A stretch of 64,000 bases of DNA, taken from NCBI GenBank assembly GCA_965233625.1, contig OZ247499.1, forward strand, positions 4,774,001 through 4,838,000, read 5' to 3'. Below the pieces are notes generated by a model. The model made no database searches. It was not told the DNA's origin and saw only the letters and a list, made by a program, of their open reading frames with translations. Shown here piece after piece: positions 52,324 to 62,177 of the stretch. Position 1 is the first letter of the stretch, and every line of letters begins with the position of its first letter. A program made the translations under genes and the position numbers. This DNA is from G965233625 sp965233625 (GTDB taxonomy: Bacteria > Planctomycetota > Planctomycetia > Pirellulales > Pirellulaceae).

Positions 52324-53284
52324 CGCTCTGCCGTCCGCCAACAAACCGCACCGAACCGGGCGAAGCGCCCGCGGGCGCCGTTCCCGGTGCGTTGACGGTT
52401 GCTAATGTTGTCTGCTGAATACCGTCGCCGTACTGCATGGCGGCGCCGCGATAGTGCTGTGGAAACGGCGAGTTCGGCGCAACTGCCGGGCTGTTTTTCA
52501 TCAGCCGCTGGGCGGCCGCGTTCTGCATGCGGCGTTTCAGGCTTTCGGGCACTTCAATCGTGGTGCTGCGGACGCCGGTCTGCTGCGGCGCATTGCGTGG
52601 GTCCAGATAACCCACCTGCTGCACTTCGCTCTGATAATAAGGTCTGGCCGTGGGCGAAGGTTTCTGCGGCTTGCTGCCGGGACGCCGGCGTACAAGCGGG
52701 GCGCCCATCTCGGTGGCCACGCTCTTGCCCGGCAGAACGCTCAGTGCGTGTTGCCCGGCGACGGTCCGTCCGCTTTTGGTGATAAACACGGGCAGCAGGC
52801 TTAGCTCCATCTGTTCACCGCCCAGTTCATCCCACGGCAGCCAGACGCTGTACGAAGGGCCTAGTTCAGATTCGCTGTAATGCTTGGGCAGGTCTTCCTC
52901 GCGGAATTCAAACTTGCGCTGCGCGTTGAGGTGGCGTTCGTCTTCGCTTGAATCGTCGTAAGCGTAGACAACCAGTTTGCCTTCGACGCGCACCGGCTTA
53001 TTCTCAGCATTGTAGAAATAGATGCGGCCGCCAAATCCACGCACGGGCTTACTGCCGGGTTGGCTCAGCACGGCGTCAGACCAGAGGGCGACCATCCGCA
53101 CAGGCTCGCCGTATTCCGTCTTAGGACCGTAGGGATCAAGGCTTTCAGCGACCTTCGAGAAATCACTCATCAGGTCCGAGGTTGTAGGCATCGAGAGGCT
53201 TGTGCAACCGGCGCCAAACTGGAGACACGCCAGCGCCAGGCAGAGACAAGCCGCAAAGGTGTGTCGGCTGGGTTGAATCTTCAT
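52085..53284 (-). CDS. Lipoprotein of unknown function
   Basis: A 399-residue protein with lipobox in FAACLCLALACLQFGAGC. A globular N-terminal half follows, with VRMVALWSDAVLSQPGSKPV and RGFGGRIYFYNAENKPVRVE, then YSVWLPWDELGGEQMELSLL, a beta-rich fold I do not recognise. From about residue 205 the protein becomes Pro/Gln/Ser-rich and disordered to the end. The final 239 bp overlap the convergent BON-domain gene in antisense. The conserved part is well before the overlap, so the tail may in nature be shorter. Confidence 0.65.
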   Translation of the reverse strand: MKIQPSRHTFAACLCLALACLQFGAGCTSLSMPTTSDLMSDFSKVAESLDPYGPKTEYGEPVRMVALWSDAVLSQPGSKPVRGFGGRIYFYNAENKPVRVEGKLVVYAYDDSSEDERHLNAQRKFEFREEDLPKHYSESELGPSYSVWLPWDELGGEQMELSLLPVFITKSGRTVAGQHALSVLPGKSVATEMGAPLVRRRPGSKPQKPSPTARPYYQSEVQQVGYLDPRNAPQQTGVRSTTIEVPESLKRRMQNAAAQRLMKNSPAVAPNSPFPQHYRGAAMQYGDGIQQTTLATVNAPGTAPAGASPGSVRFVGGRQSVMGGGVPQGRPMVGRQPAHFSRSIHQAQALPAGPPVRGRVLTQPSPVTQPSGQSSIQQYPQNPVAHPASQAAAQNGSGW

Positions 53285-53641
53285 CGTGTATTGCTTCCTT
53301 GCAATGGCCCGCCAGTGACTTCATGTCGAGCGGGCCGACGAGGCTTCTGGCTTAAAGTTACGCCTGCAGCGGCTTGTTTCGTAGGTCAGGCTCCGCCTGC
53401 CTTCCATCAAAAGGTTAGGGCGCCTGCGTTGCATTGCTAATCTATGACACAGTTGGTTGCCTGAACTTTGTCGTGGTCCACAAAGATTCAATCGTGTTCG
53501 AATCGTGTACGGCACGGCGCCGTCCAGGTTGATTTGTGCCGGCTAAGGCAGGCGGAGCCTGCCCTACGTTTCTGGTAATGTCCGATCGTCGTTCGTCCGT
53601 AGGTCAGGCTCCTGACCTACGGTTGTTTTAGAGCGGTTTCT
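53285..53641. repeat. Intergenic palindromic repeats downstream of the secretin
   Basis: Contains GTAGGTCAGGCTCCGCCTGC at 53381, AGGCAGGCGGAGCCTGCCCT at 53546 and the near-perfect palindrome CCGTAGGTCAGG/CCTGACCTACGG (12-bp arms, 2-nt centre) at 53597-53622. The last lies about 20 bp after the secretin stop. It could act as a transcript-end structure, though no T-run follows. No gene seen. Confidence 0.65.
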
Positions 53642-56600
53642 TTAGCGGTAGGCGGGATATGCCTGGCCGCCCTGTTGATAGGTGGCGCCCTGCGGGTACG
53701 ACTGCGGGTTGTAGTTCTGCGGCGTCACGTTCGATGGATTCGCAACAGGTCGCGAATACTGCATCTGGGCTCCGCCGGCTGGCGCCGGGTTGCGCTGGTA
53801 GTAAGGCGAACGCTCGACAGTGGAATTCTGCGCGGCGCCCGCTGCGGCAGCGCCGCCTGCGAACGTCACGCCAGGTTTTTCCGGAGGCTTGCCGTACGAA
53901 ACGGTTGTCTGTGAATACACCTTGCGCTGATCCGTCGCTGCCTGTTGCGGCAGCTGCTGACGCGTCCACTTCTCCAGTGTATCCGCAGCGGACGGCTTGG
54001 TGCTCGTCTGCGGCTGGGCAGGCTGGAACGGCGGCGTAATGCGGCTGCCTTCCGGCTCTGGCAATGGCTGAGCGGGCGTAGGCTGCTGCGGCCGCGGTTG
54101 CGGCGACTGCCGCTGCGGTTGCGGCGCTGGCGCGGGTTGCGGATCGCGGACGACCTGCGGCATCGGAGGCGAAACCGGACGCGGCGTCTGCACAGCGCCA
54201 TTACCGGGCGCCGGGCCTTGAACCGGATTCTGATACTGCAATCCATCCGGCTGAATCACAGCGCCAGGCGGCAGTGCGCCGGGCTGCAACATGGCGCCAG
54301 GTGGGAAGCCGGTTCCTACCGGAGCAGGTACGCCGGTCGGATTCAGGTCTGGATAAATCACCTGGGGCTGCGGTGCGTTGTGGCCGTGCTGAGAACCCGG
54401 CGGTGTCACGCCGATGTCACCGTGCACTTCCACCACATCGCCTAGGCACCAGCTCATCCGTTCGGATTCAACCTGTTTGATCCAGTCGGCGTCTTCTTCG
54501 TCTTTGATGATGTAAGGCGTCATCACGATCAGCAGTTCCGTGCGTTGTTCCTGATCATTATCAAAGCGGAACAAGCGGCCCAGCACAGGGATGTCGCTGA
54601 GAATCGGCGTGCCACGTGTAACGTGCGTTTTCGATTTGGTAATCAGCCCGGCGAAGACCACCGTCTGCCCGCTGCGGGCGCTGATGGTTGTCTGTGCCGT
54701 GGTGATGTTAATCTGCGGAGCGCGGATGACGTTGCCCAGGTTGTCGGTAAAAATCGGAATACCCTGGGCTTCAGGACCAAGCTGCGATTTCTCGGCGTTG
54801 ATCTCCATCACCACCAGGCCGTCGGGGCTTGTCCGTGGCGTCACGCCCAGCAGAATACCGACGTTCTCCAGCACGACCGAGTTGGTCACACCGTTCTGGT
54901 TACTGGTGGTCGCCGTAATACGCGGCACGCGGGCGCCAACCTGAACAAAGGCAGGCTGGTTATCCAGCGTCATCACCTGCGGACGGCTAAGCACCTGCAT
55001 CCGCTGGCGGTCCTGCAAGGCACGCAGCAGGATGTTGATCGACTCGTTACCTGCCGAAAGCACCAGACCGCCGTAACCCAGTGCGGCGTTGGTCCGGCCG
55101 ACAGACAGGTTCGACAACGCCTGGCCGGCAAGCGTTTCCCGTGTGCCCAGCGAAGTGGCGTCGGCATTGTTGCCCAACGCCGCCTGGTTGAACGGGAAGC
55201 CGACTACACCAATACCGCGATCAAACAGCAGCGAGTCTTGCAGGCCAAGTTCGATACCGAACTCGGTGATATTGCCCAGCGAGACTTCGGCGATCAGCAC
55301 CTGAATCATCACCAGCGGCGGGCGGGCGTCGAGTTCTTCGACAATCGCTTTCACCTCGTCGAAGTAACGCGGCGTTGCACTGACGATCAGGCTGTTGCTG
55401 ACAAGTTCTGGCACCACGATGACTTCGCGTTCGATCTGTTCAAACGGGCTGAGTGCTTCCGGCGCCAGGTTGGTGATATCGCGCTGACCCTGCAACAGCT
55501 GGTTGATGGCCGTCGAGACATCGGCTGCGGGTGCGTTGCGAAGCTTGTAGACCACGGTCTTGCGGGTTTCAATTTCGCTTTCGTCTAGCCGCACGATGAT
55601 GGCTTCGACTACTGCCAGATCGCCTTCACTGCCGGACACAATGATAGAGTTGGTCCGCTGGTCCACCGCAAACCGCAGTGCGACCAGCGAGCTTTCGCCC
55701 GCGGCAACCTGCTGAGCTTGCAGCAGCGCGGCAGTGTTGGCTCCGCCGCCCTGGTTGCCCGCAGCGCCGAACAGTTCCTGCAGCAACGTGGTAAGGTTCA
55801 CCGCGTTGCCATTCAGAATGGTAAAGACCTTAATCTGTGCTGAGGCGTTGGGAAGCTGATCTAAGGCGGTGACCAGCGCTTCAATCAGCGGCATACTTTC
55901 TTTAGGTGCGGTGATAATAAGCGAGTTGGAGTTGGTGTCTGCGTTGACACGGACATCAAACAGCACGCCCGACTTCAGAATCTGACCGCCGTTCTTATCG
56001 ACCGTTGCAAACGAGAGCATTGCGGCGCGGATCTGCGACGTGGTGTTATCCTGGTTGCCCTGCTGGGCGGTTGCTGCCTGCGAACCGGCTCCGGCGCCTG
56101 CTCCGGAGTGCTGACCGTTGATGGCGTCTTGAAGGATCGGCGCCAGCTCTTCGGCCAGGGCGTTGGTGAGTTTGAAGATTCGCACCTCATTGGTGGCGGC
56201 CGATTCGGCCACGTCAATCTGCTTGAGCAGTGCTTCAACTTCCAGCAGATCGCGCGGGCTGGCCTGCACGATGACGGAGTTGGTGCGGTAATCCGGAATC
56301 ACCAGCACGCGGGCGCCCAGTGCGGTGCGTTCCTGATAGAACTCGGCAAGCCGCCGTTGTGCATCTACGGAAGACATGTGCCGCAACTGGAAAACGCGGA
56401 ACTGCGTGGTGGGAGCCACGGGCTGATCCACTTTGCGGATCAGGTTAGTCAGAATATCCAGCGTATCGCGGCGGCCAATCATCAGCAGGGCGTTTGGTTT
56501 GGTCAGAGCGCGGAGACTGACCGTTCCCTGTCGCGATGACAGAATCTGGTCATAAAGCTCCGTGACCAGTTCCGCCACCTGTTCGCTGCCGGCGTGCTGA

Positions 56601-58189
56601 AGATGGTAGATATCGATTTCAGGCGAGGTTTCGCCGCTGAGGCGTTCAATGTCCTGTATGATCCGCATCACGCGGTCGACGTCTTTCTGGTTACCGCGAA
56701 GAACGATGATGTCCAGACCTTCCACGAATTCGATCCGCACAGGACCAATCGCGCCGGCGTCGCCCCCGGCAGGTGCGCCCGGTACAACGCCAACGGCGGG
56801 AGGCGCCGCGGCGCCTGCAGGTGGAGCGCCGGCGCCTGCGGGTGGCGCACCACCAGCCGGTGGATTGCCGGGCTGTGCCGCGCCGGGCTGTTGTTGAAAG
56901 ATCATCGTCACCAGATCGCCGCCCCAGCGACGCGGCTGGGTGGTGTTGGCCAGGCGGAAGGCGGAAACAGCTTCGTCCGCGTTGGGGCGGGTGCTGATGG
57001 ATTCAAGAATCTTGGCCGTCTGACGGATCTTCTCTGGTTCTGCGTAATCGACCGCCAGAATCTCCGCATTGCCCTGCGTCTTGGGCGCGTCGAGCGAATC
57101 GATCAGCCGGTCCCAGTCGGCCACCAGAGGCGCCGGTCCTTCAAGGCTGACTTTATCCGCCTGACGATCAAGACTCAGACGGCCCGTCATGCCTTTGCGG
57201 GCGGCGGACTGAATCTCGGCGGCGCCGATACGGCCGCTTGCCGCTACGTTGAAGGAAATCCGCTTGCCGGCAACGCGTGTCAGTGTGGTTTCCAGCTCGG
57301 CAGCGTCAATGTGTTTTAGTGTGCGGCTCTGCTGCTTGAACGGAGCAGGCGCTGCTGCCGGTTCCGGACGGGCTGGCGGTGCAGGCGGGCCAGCCTGACG
57401 CGTAATCAAGGCGGCCTGGGCGGCGATGTCGCGCTGCACCTTGGCAGGCGCCAGCACCAGCACCTTGCGGGTGCGGATATCGACCGAGATGCGTACATCG
57501 TCGCGGCCAGCGTATTGCTGCTGAAGCAGCGTGGTGAATTCGTTGAGTTTTGCCAATGGCACGCCGTGCGCTTTCACCGTCGGGGCGGCAGCTTCGGGCT
57601 GCGGCTGCGCGGCAGGCGTTGCGGCAGGCGCCTGGGCGATGCGTGGTTCGCGCGATGCATAGGGTTGAACGCCCGGGTCCTGATACGGCGTCGGATACGT
57701 GGCAGCGGGGTAGGCTCCGGGCGTCACTTCCGTGTTAGAAGCCTGACGCACGGGGTAGGCGCCATTCTGCCCAACCGTGCCAGCCGTGTAATTCTGTGGG
57801 GCGCGTGTCGCCGGTGCGCCGGTGGGCGGCCGGTCCACGGACTGCACCCATTGGGCAACCATCTCTTGCGTGCCAGCGTCGCCGGTGACTTCCAGGATGT
57901 TGCGGCGTGCATTGACGGTGACCAGGGCGTTGGCTCCGGCGGACCGCAGCAACGGTCGCAGCTTCGATGCCGTATCGCCTGCGGGCAGATAAAGTAGGCT
58001 GTACGCCTGCGTCACGACCGCCTGCGACTGCGGACGGGCGCCTTGGGCGGGCGGTGCCTGAGCGGCGGCGGAATGAACGGTTCCGGCAACGATTCCGCAA
58101 GCCACCGCAACAAGAAACCATCGCTTGATGGTTTGTTTGCCGCCATCTTTGAAGGCAGCCAACTGGGTAAAAAGCCTGAATCTAGGCAT
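53642..58189 (-). CDS. Very large type II/IV secretin (GspD/PilQ-like)
   Basis: A 1515-residue outer-membrane secretin, more than twice the usual 600-700. The signal peptide follows FLVAVACGIVAGTVHSAAAQ. Repeated secretin_N (N1-type) domains occupy about 100-1000: YSLLYLPAGDTASKLRPLLR, IYHLQHAGSEQVAELVTELY, VFQLRHMSSVDAQRRLAEFY, IFKLTNALAEELAPILQDAI, VFTILNGNAVNLTTLLQELF and VYKLRNAPAADVSTAINQLL. The secretin barrel is at about 1010-1290 with NIGILLGVTPRTSPDGLV, VVFAGLITKSKTHVTRGTPI LSDIPVLGRLF and ELLIVMTPYI. A Pro/Gln/Gly-rich tail of about 220 residues follows. At least six N domains suggest a long periplasmic vestibule. The start is ATG 58189; GGAG lies 9 nt upstream. Other secretion genes are not nearby. 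Confidence 0.9.
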   Translation of the reverse strand: MPRFRLFTQLAAFKDGGKQTIKRWFLVAVACGIVAGTVHSAAAQAPPAQGARPQSQAVVTQAYSLLYLPAGDTASKLRPLLRSAGANALVTVNARRNILEVTGDAGTQEMVAQWVQSVDRPPTGAPATRAPQNYTAGTVGQNGAYPVRQASNTEVTPGAYPAATYPTPYQDPGVQPYASREPRIAQAPAATPAAQPQPEAAAPTVKAHGVPLAKLNEFTTLLQQQYAGRDDVRISVDIRTRKVLVLAPAKVQRDIAAQAALITRQAGPPAPPARPEPAAAPAPFKQQSRTLKHIDAAELETTLTRVAGKRISFNVAASGRIGAAEIQSAARKGMTGRLSLDRQADKVSLEGPAPLVADWDRLIDSLDAPKTQGNAEILAVDYAEPEKIRQTAKILESISTRPNADEAVSAFRLANTTQPRRWGGDLVTMIFQQQPGAAQPGNPPAGGAPPAGAGAPPAGAAAPPAVGVVPGAPAGGDAGAIGPVRIEFVEGLDIIVLRGNQKDVDRVMRIIQDIERLSGETSPEIDIYHLQHAGSEQVAELVTELYDQILSSRQGTVSLRALTKPNALLMIGRRDTLDILTNLIRKVDQPVAPTTQFRVFQLRHMSSVDAQRRLAEFYQERTALGARVLVIPDYRTNSVIVQASPRDLLEVEALLKQIDVAESAATNEVRIFKLTNALAEELAPILQDAINGQHSGAGAGAGSQAATAQQGNQDNTTSQIRAAMLSFATVDKNGGQILKSGVLFDVRVNADTNSNSLIITAPKESMPLIEALVTALDQLPNASAQIKVFTILNGNAVNLTTLLQELFGAAGNQGGGANTAALLQAQQVAAGESSLVALRFAVDQRTNSIIVSGSEGDLAVVEAIIVRLDESEIETRKTVVYKLRNAPAADVSTAINQLLQGQRDITNLAPEALSPFEQIEREVIVVPELVSNSLIVSATPRYFDEVKAIVEELDARPPLVMIQVLIAEVSLGNITEFGIELGLQDSLLFDRGIGVVGFPFNQAALGNNADATSLGTRETLAGQALSNLSVGRTNAALGYGGLVLSAGNESINILLRALQDRQRMQVLSRPQVMTLDNQPAFVQVGARVPRITATTSNQNGVTNSVVLENVGILLGVTPRTSPDGLVVMEINAEKSQLGPEAQGIPIFTDNLGNVIRAPQINITTAQTTISARSGQTVVFAGLITKSKTHVTRGTPILSDIPVLGRLFRFDNDQEQRTELLIVMTPYIIKDEEDADWIKQVESERMSWCLGDVVEVHGDIGVTPPGSQHGHNAPQPQVIYPDLNPTGVPAPVGTGFPPGAMLQPGALPPGAVIQPDGLQYQNPVQGPAPGNGAVQTPRPVSPPMPQVVRDPQPAPAPQPQRQSPQPRPQQPTPAQPLPEPEGSRITPPFQPAQPQTSTKPSAADTLEKWTRQQLPQQAATDQRKVYSQTTVSYGKPPEKPGVTFAGGAAAAGAAQNSTVERSPYYQRNPAPAGGAQMQYSRPVANPSNVTPQNYNPQSYPQGATYQQGGQAYPAYR

Positions 58190-58702
58190 CGTGGTTTTCT
58201 CCAGTAAACGCAGGCGAGCGGAATCTGCGATTGACAAGACAAGGTGCAACATCTGGCACATCTGGTTCAATCGGCAAACTCGCCGCCGTAATTCACTGTA
58301 TTACCACTACAATCCGCAATGTTTGCCATATCCCGGTCAGCTGGCATGCCAGCGTGTGCGGCGGTTGTTATGTCAAGGTTAATTCGTAGCCGGTTCAGAA
58401 TCGCAACAAGGGGAGATAATGCACCACACCCCCTTACCGGGTAGCTCTCACTCGTTATGATGCATGCAGCCTGCAAACTACCTTGTACCCGCAAAAACAG
58501 CAGGTTGTGGAAGGGCACCCTAGAGCAACATGGTGTTTTCCACCATGGTTGCGAAACCTAAGGTTGATATCCGTACCCTACGCTGTTTTCAGAAATATCG
58601 CAGAATTTTCTTTTTTCGCGGAATATTTCAGGAAGCTTGCGGCTCCTCCCTACCGACGCTCACAAATCAATCCCGCCAGACAACTCCCTGACAGGAATCA
58701 AG
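58190..58702. other. Divergent intergenic region between secretin and lipoprotein genes
   Basis: 513 bp without a gene. A small perfect hairpin CATGGTG-TTTTC-CACCATG lies at 58529-58547. The half next to 58703 is AT-richer and presumably carries the lipoprotein promoter. Nothing else recognisable. Confidence 0.4.
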
Positions 58703-58954
58703 ATGAAGAAGTTCTTTACGCTGCTGACTTTGCTATCCGCCCTTACCCTGACGGTCGGTTGCGGTGGAGAAGCTACTCCACCACCCGCCGCCGATGCTGC
58801 TGCTGATGGCGAACACGGTGAACACACCCATGCGGACGGTGAAGAAGACGCACACGAAGATGGTCACACCGATGGCGAAGAAGCAGATGCTGCCCCGCCA
58901 GCCGATGGTGAAGCACCTGCTGATGACGCAGCACCTGCACCAGCCGACGGCTAA
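58703..58954 (+). CDS. Small His/Asp-rich acidic lipoprotein
   Basis: An 83-residue protein. ATG 58703 has AGGA 7 nt upstream. The signal peptide ends in a lipobox (LTVGCGGE). The mature part is low complexity: EHGEHTHADGEEDAHEDGHT followed by DGEEADAAPPADGE. The many His-Asp/Glu pairs could bind divalent metals. It resembles the next gene in its start (MKKF...VGCGGE), so the two are a duplicated pair. Confidence 0.7.
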   Translation: MKKFFTLLTLLSALTLTVGCGGEATPPPAADAAADGEHGEHTHADGEEDAHEDGHTDGEEADAAPPADGEAPADDAAPAPADG

Positions 58955-59027
58955 TTCTGTTCCAGATGTTTAACCTGACCAGGGTGACTGGTCACGTTTT
59001 TTCCACTTAGAAAGAAAGAGATTTCCC

Positions 59028-59342
59028 ATGAAGAAGTTCTACCTGATGTTCGCAATGCTGCTGAGCCTGGGCCTGTTCGTCGGTTGCGGTGGCGAAGTAA
59101 AGCCACCCGCTGAAGATGGCGCCGCCGATGTTGAAACTCCAGCCGCAGACGCTGAAGAACCAGCTGCAGATGCTGAAGAACCAGCCGCAGACGCTGAAGA
59201 ACCAGCTGCAGATGCCGAAGAACCAGCCGCTGACGCTGAACCAGCCCCAGCCGATGGCGCTGAACCAGCTCCTCCAATCGAAGAGCCAAAGGTTGACACC
59301 CCAGAAGTAGAAGTGACCCCACCAGCTGAACCAGCTGAGTAG
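59028..59342 (+). CDS. Small Ala/Glu/Pro-repeat lipoprotein
   Basis: A 104-residue protein with the same MKKF...VGCGGE lipobox start. The mature region consists of tandem AADAEEP units (four exact plus degenerate ends) encoded by 21-bp repeats, then a Pro/Glu/Val tail. Likely a disordered, strongly acidic surface or periplasmic protein. It lies 73 bp after the paralogue and ends before a strong terminator at 59382. Confidence 0.75.
   Translation: MKKFYLMFAMLLSLGLFVGCGGEVKPPAEDGAADVETPAADAEEPAADAEEPAADAEEPAADAEEPAADAEPAPADGAEPAPPIEEPKVDTPEVEVTPPAEPAE
59141..59245 (+). repeat. 21-bp in-frame tandem repeat
   Basis: Four 21-bp units from 59141 to 59224, alternating AGCCGCAGACGCTGAAGAAC-C and AGCTGCAGATGCTGAAGAAC-C in an A-B-A-B pattern, with a degenerate fifth unit to 59245. 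Each encodes AADAEEP-type heptapeptides. Units 1 and 3 are identical, so the latest duplication was of a 42-bp pair. Confidence 0.85.
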
Positions 59343-59381
59343 TCTTGCAGGCTGATAACAGCCTCTGAGATCGAATAAACT

Positions 59382-59414
59382 AAAGGGAGATGTGACCCGT
59401 TCGCATCTCCCTTT
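59382..59414 (+). terminator. Rho-independent terminator of the lipoprotein pair
   Basis: A perfect 11-bp stem AAAGGGAGATG / CATCTCCCTTT with an 11-nt loop, followed by T. It lies 39 bp after the stop at 59342. Confidence 0.9.
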
Positions 59415-59453
59415 TGCTATGCGCGGATCGGTAATCGCCGGAAAGATGGCTCG

Positions 59454-62177
59454 ATGAATGTGAAAGAACTCGCCCTGCGGGCGATGCGGTCGGCGCTCTC
59501 AGCAGTGTGCCTAGCAGTGCTTGCCTGGACCTCCTATATCACGCCACTTGCAGCAGCGGAGCTGCAGATAGACGCCGTTGCGGGCGAGCCGTTTGGTGTG
59601 GCGCGTATTGTATTGCCGGTGCGTGCGGGAGAGGTGGATCGCAACCGCTTTTCGATCCATGCCGAAGGCAACCGCACGCATTATCCGGCGTTCGATACCT
59701 ATTCGCCGGGTCTGATTCTGTCCTCGTTGCTGGGCAACAAGCCGCCGGCGCCGCAGGCTGTGATTGCGGTTTTTCTGTTTGAAGGCGATCAGCCGCTGAC
59801 GGTCACGGTGCAGACCCCCACGCCGCAGAAGATCACCATTCATCCGGGCCGCGGGAAGCTGGCCCACCGGCGACTACTCAAGAAATGGTGGCGGGCGTAC
59901 ACCACCGCCGCTGCCGTGCGGGTGGAAGCGGACGAGTATCCACCGCTAATCGAAAACTACCTGACCGGCATGCTGGCCAACCGGCTGGATCTGCCGCCTG
60001 TGAGACTTTCTGCGGACGAGCAGCCTTCGCCTCCGCAGCAGACACTTGAACTATTGACCGGCGCCGAATCTCTGCAGGCGTCGGCCATCCGGCAGATGAT
60101 GCAGCAGCGCCGCAAACCGCAACCGGCTTCGCTGCCAATGCCAGAACCAGCCCGCTGGCTCGAACCCGCACCTGCCGCGGCTGCCATCGATGCTGGCGAA
60201 GCGCCGCAGATCGAACCGCTGGCCAGCCGCGTCCCGCCGGACTGTTTTTATGTGCGGTTCGGCTCCTTCAAAAATTATCTGTGGGTGACGGAGCTGATGG
60301 AGGAATTCGCCGCCGACACCGCCCAGCTTGCCAGCCTTCGCGGTGTGGATGAAAAGCTGATGGACCGGCTGAAACGGCAGCTTGCCCTGCGCGAGTCCGA
60401 CCTGGCCAAGCTATTCGGCGACTCGGTCGTAGAAGATATCGCCTTGATCGGCCGCGACCTGTATCTGCGGCATGGCGCCGCCGTGGGGATGCTGTTTAAG
60501 ACGAAGGACGAAGCGGTCTTCGCGGCCGATCTGCGTGGTCAACGCAATTTTCATCTGAAGCAGTCGAAAGCGGCCGGGGCGAAAGAAACGCTGGAAGAAA
60601 TCGCTGGCCGCAAGGTTTCGCTGGTGTCGACACCCGATGGCGGCATCCGTTCGTTTGTGGCGGTGGATGGCAAGTATTATCTGGTCACGACGTCGCGGAA
60701 GATGGTCGAAGGGTTCTTCGCGGCGGTTGATGGCAAAGGATCGCTCGCCGGTCTGCCCTCGCTGAAACAGGCACGCCGCAAGATGCCGCTTGTCCGCAAC
60801 GATGCGGTGTTTGCCCACTTCTCCCGCGAGTTTCTCGAAGCGCTGGTGAGCCCGCACTATCAGGTGGAACTGAACCGCCGGCATCAGGCCGCGGCCGGTA
60901 TCGAGATGGTGCGGCTGGCGCGGCTGGCCGCAGCAAGCGAAGGTCGGCCCGCGGATTCCATCGCCACGCTCATCGGCAGCGGCTTTCTTCCACCGTGGTT
61001 CAACACCCGCGCCGGTGATTGCACGTTTGTTGAAGACGAAGCTACCGGCGAAGCGTCTGCTGGCCGGGTGTATTGTTCAGCGCGTGGCTACCGTGGCGCC
61101 TTCACACCCATTCCAGATATGCCTATCACGGAGGTAACGCCGGACGAATTAATGGAAGTCTCTATCCGCACCGGTTACTACACGCGGCACTGGCGTCTGT
61201 TAGATCCGGTCACCTTCGCCATCCGCCGCACGCGGACGCTTAAGAAGGATAACGAGCGGATCGAAACGATTGTCTTTGACGGCAATGTTGCGTTGTTTGA
61301 TGAGAAGAAATACGGCTGGCTGCTTAGCATGCTTGGCCCGCCCACCACCGAAGTAATGGCGAAGGCGCCGGGCGATGTGGTGAATGTGCAGGCCAGCCTG
61401 AAAGCGGGCGCCCTGCAACCAGGCTCGGCCCCGCATCTGATGTACGCTGGACTACAGGACACAGAGCCACGGACCAAGACGCCGCCGGTGAACATTTTTG
61501 ACTGGTACCGGTTCCTGAAATACTCGCCGGGTTATCTGGGCGCCTGGCCGAAGCCGGGGCTGCTGGACGCGTTGCCGGTGGGGCTGCTGGGCGTGCGACA
61601 CGACGATGGCTTCACGCGTTACCTGCTGGGGCTGTGGCGGTGGGAAGGACGCGGGCATTCGGTGCTTTCCTTCGATCAGCCCACACTGGCCGCCGCCGCG
61701 CCGCACCTGAAACTACAACCGCCCGCCGCCAAGCCGGCGCACATCCGCTTCACGGCGGACGACCTTTCAAAGACAAAACTAGCGGGCTGGATCAACAACA
61801 TCTATTACAACCGCGCAGCTCAGACATCGCGCACCAACGTGCAACTGATGCACACGCTGCATCAGCAGTTCAAAGTCCCGCCGGCGGACGCCCCCAAACA
61901 CGCCAGCGCGATCTTCGGCGGCGAAATCATCTGCGCCCTGGGCGGAAAGTACGAGCTGCGCGAAGACCCGGCGCCGCACTGGGTTTCCACCGCCTGGGAG
62001 AAGAAGCCGGCGGAAGTCGCCACGGCAGGTTCACCCCTCCGCTGGCTCCGCGAGGTGCAGGCGACCATCATCAAAGAAGGCGACCAGCTCAACACCCACG
62101 CCGAAATCAACATCCGCCGCGCCCCCAAAAAGAAGGCGCCTAACGCGTTGGACCTGCTGAATATTTTTGGGAAGTAG
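59454..62177 (+). CDS. Large exported protein of unknown function
   Basis: A 907-residue exported protein with signal peptide (LSAVCLAVLAWTSYITPLAA to AELQ). The first 150 residues are a beta-rich domain (EPFGVARIVLPVRAGEVDRN). A second part starts near residue 255 with FYVRFGSFKNYLWVTELMEE and includes LAKLFGDSVVEDIALIGRDL, a pattern I have seen called DUF3352-like but cannot assign. The rest contains no recognisable catalytic motif, and a basic C-terminus ends ALDLLNIFGK. It is preceded by the lipoprotein terminator, so it has its own promoter, and is followed 203 bp later by the peptidase gene. Function not deduced. Confidence 0.7.
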   Translation: MNVKELALRAMRSALSAVCLAVLAWTSYITPLAAAELQIDAVAGEPFGVARIVLPVRAGEVDRNRFSIHAEGNRTHYPAFDTYSPGLILSSLLGNKPPAPQAVIAVFLFEGDQPLTVTVQTPTPQKITIHPGRGKLAHRRLLKKWWRAYTTAAAVRVEADEYPPLIENYLTGMLANRLDLPPVRLSADEQPSPPQQTLELLTGAESLQASAIRQMMQQRRKPQPASLPMPEPARWLEPAPAAAAIDAGEAPQIEPLASRVPPDCFYVRFGSFKNYLWVTELMEEFAADTAQLASLRGVDEKLMDRLKRQLALRESDLAKLFGDSVVEDIALIGRDLYLRHGAAVGMLFKTKDEAVFAADLRGQRNFHLKQSKAAGAKETLEEIAGRKVSLVSTPDGGIRSFVAVDGKYYLVTTSRKMVEGFFAAVDGKGSLAGLPSLKQARRKMPLVRNDAVFAHFSREFLEALVSPHYQVELNRRHQAAAGIEMVRLARLAAASEGRPADSIATLIGSGFLPPWFNTRAGDCTFVEDEATGEASAGRVYCSARGYRGAFTPIPDMPITEVTPDELMEVSIRTGYYTRHWRLLDPVTFAIRRTRTLKKDNERIETIVFDGNVALFDEKKYGWLLSMLGPPTTEVMAKAPGDVVNVQASLKAGALQPGSAPHLMYAGLQDTEPRTKTPPVNIFDWYRFLKYSPGYLGAWPKPGLLDALPVGLLGVRHDDGFTRYLLGLWRWEGRGHSVLSFDQPTLAAAAPHLKLQPPAAKPAHIRFTADDLSKTKLAGWINNIYYNRAAQTSRTNVQLMHTLHQQFKVPPADAPKHASAIFGGEIICALGGKYELREDPAPHWVSTAWEKKPAEVATAGSPLRWLREVQATIIKEGDQLNTHAEINIRRAPKKKAPNALDLLNIFGK

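Noticed and set aside
59141..59245. Tandem 21-bp repeats as a CRISPR array
   Set aside because: Units are contiguous without spacers and encode in-frame heptapeptides.
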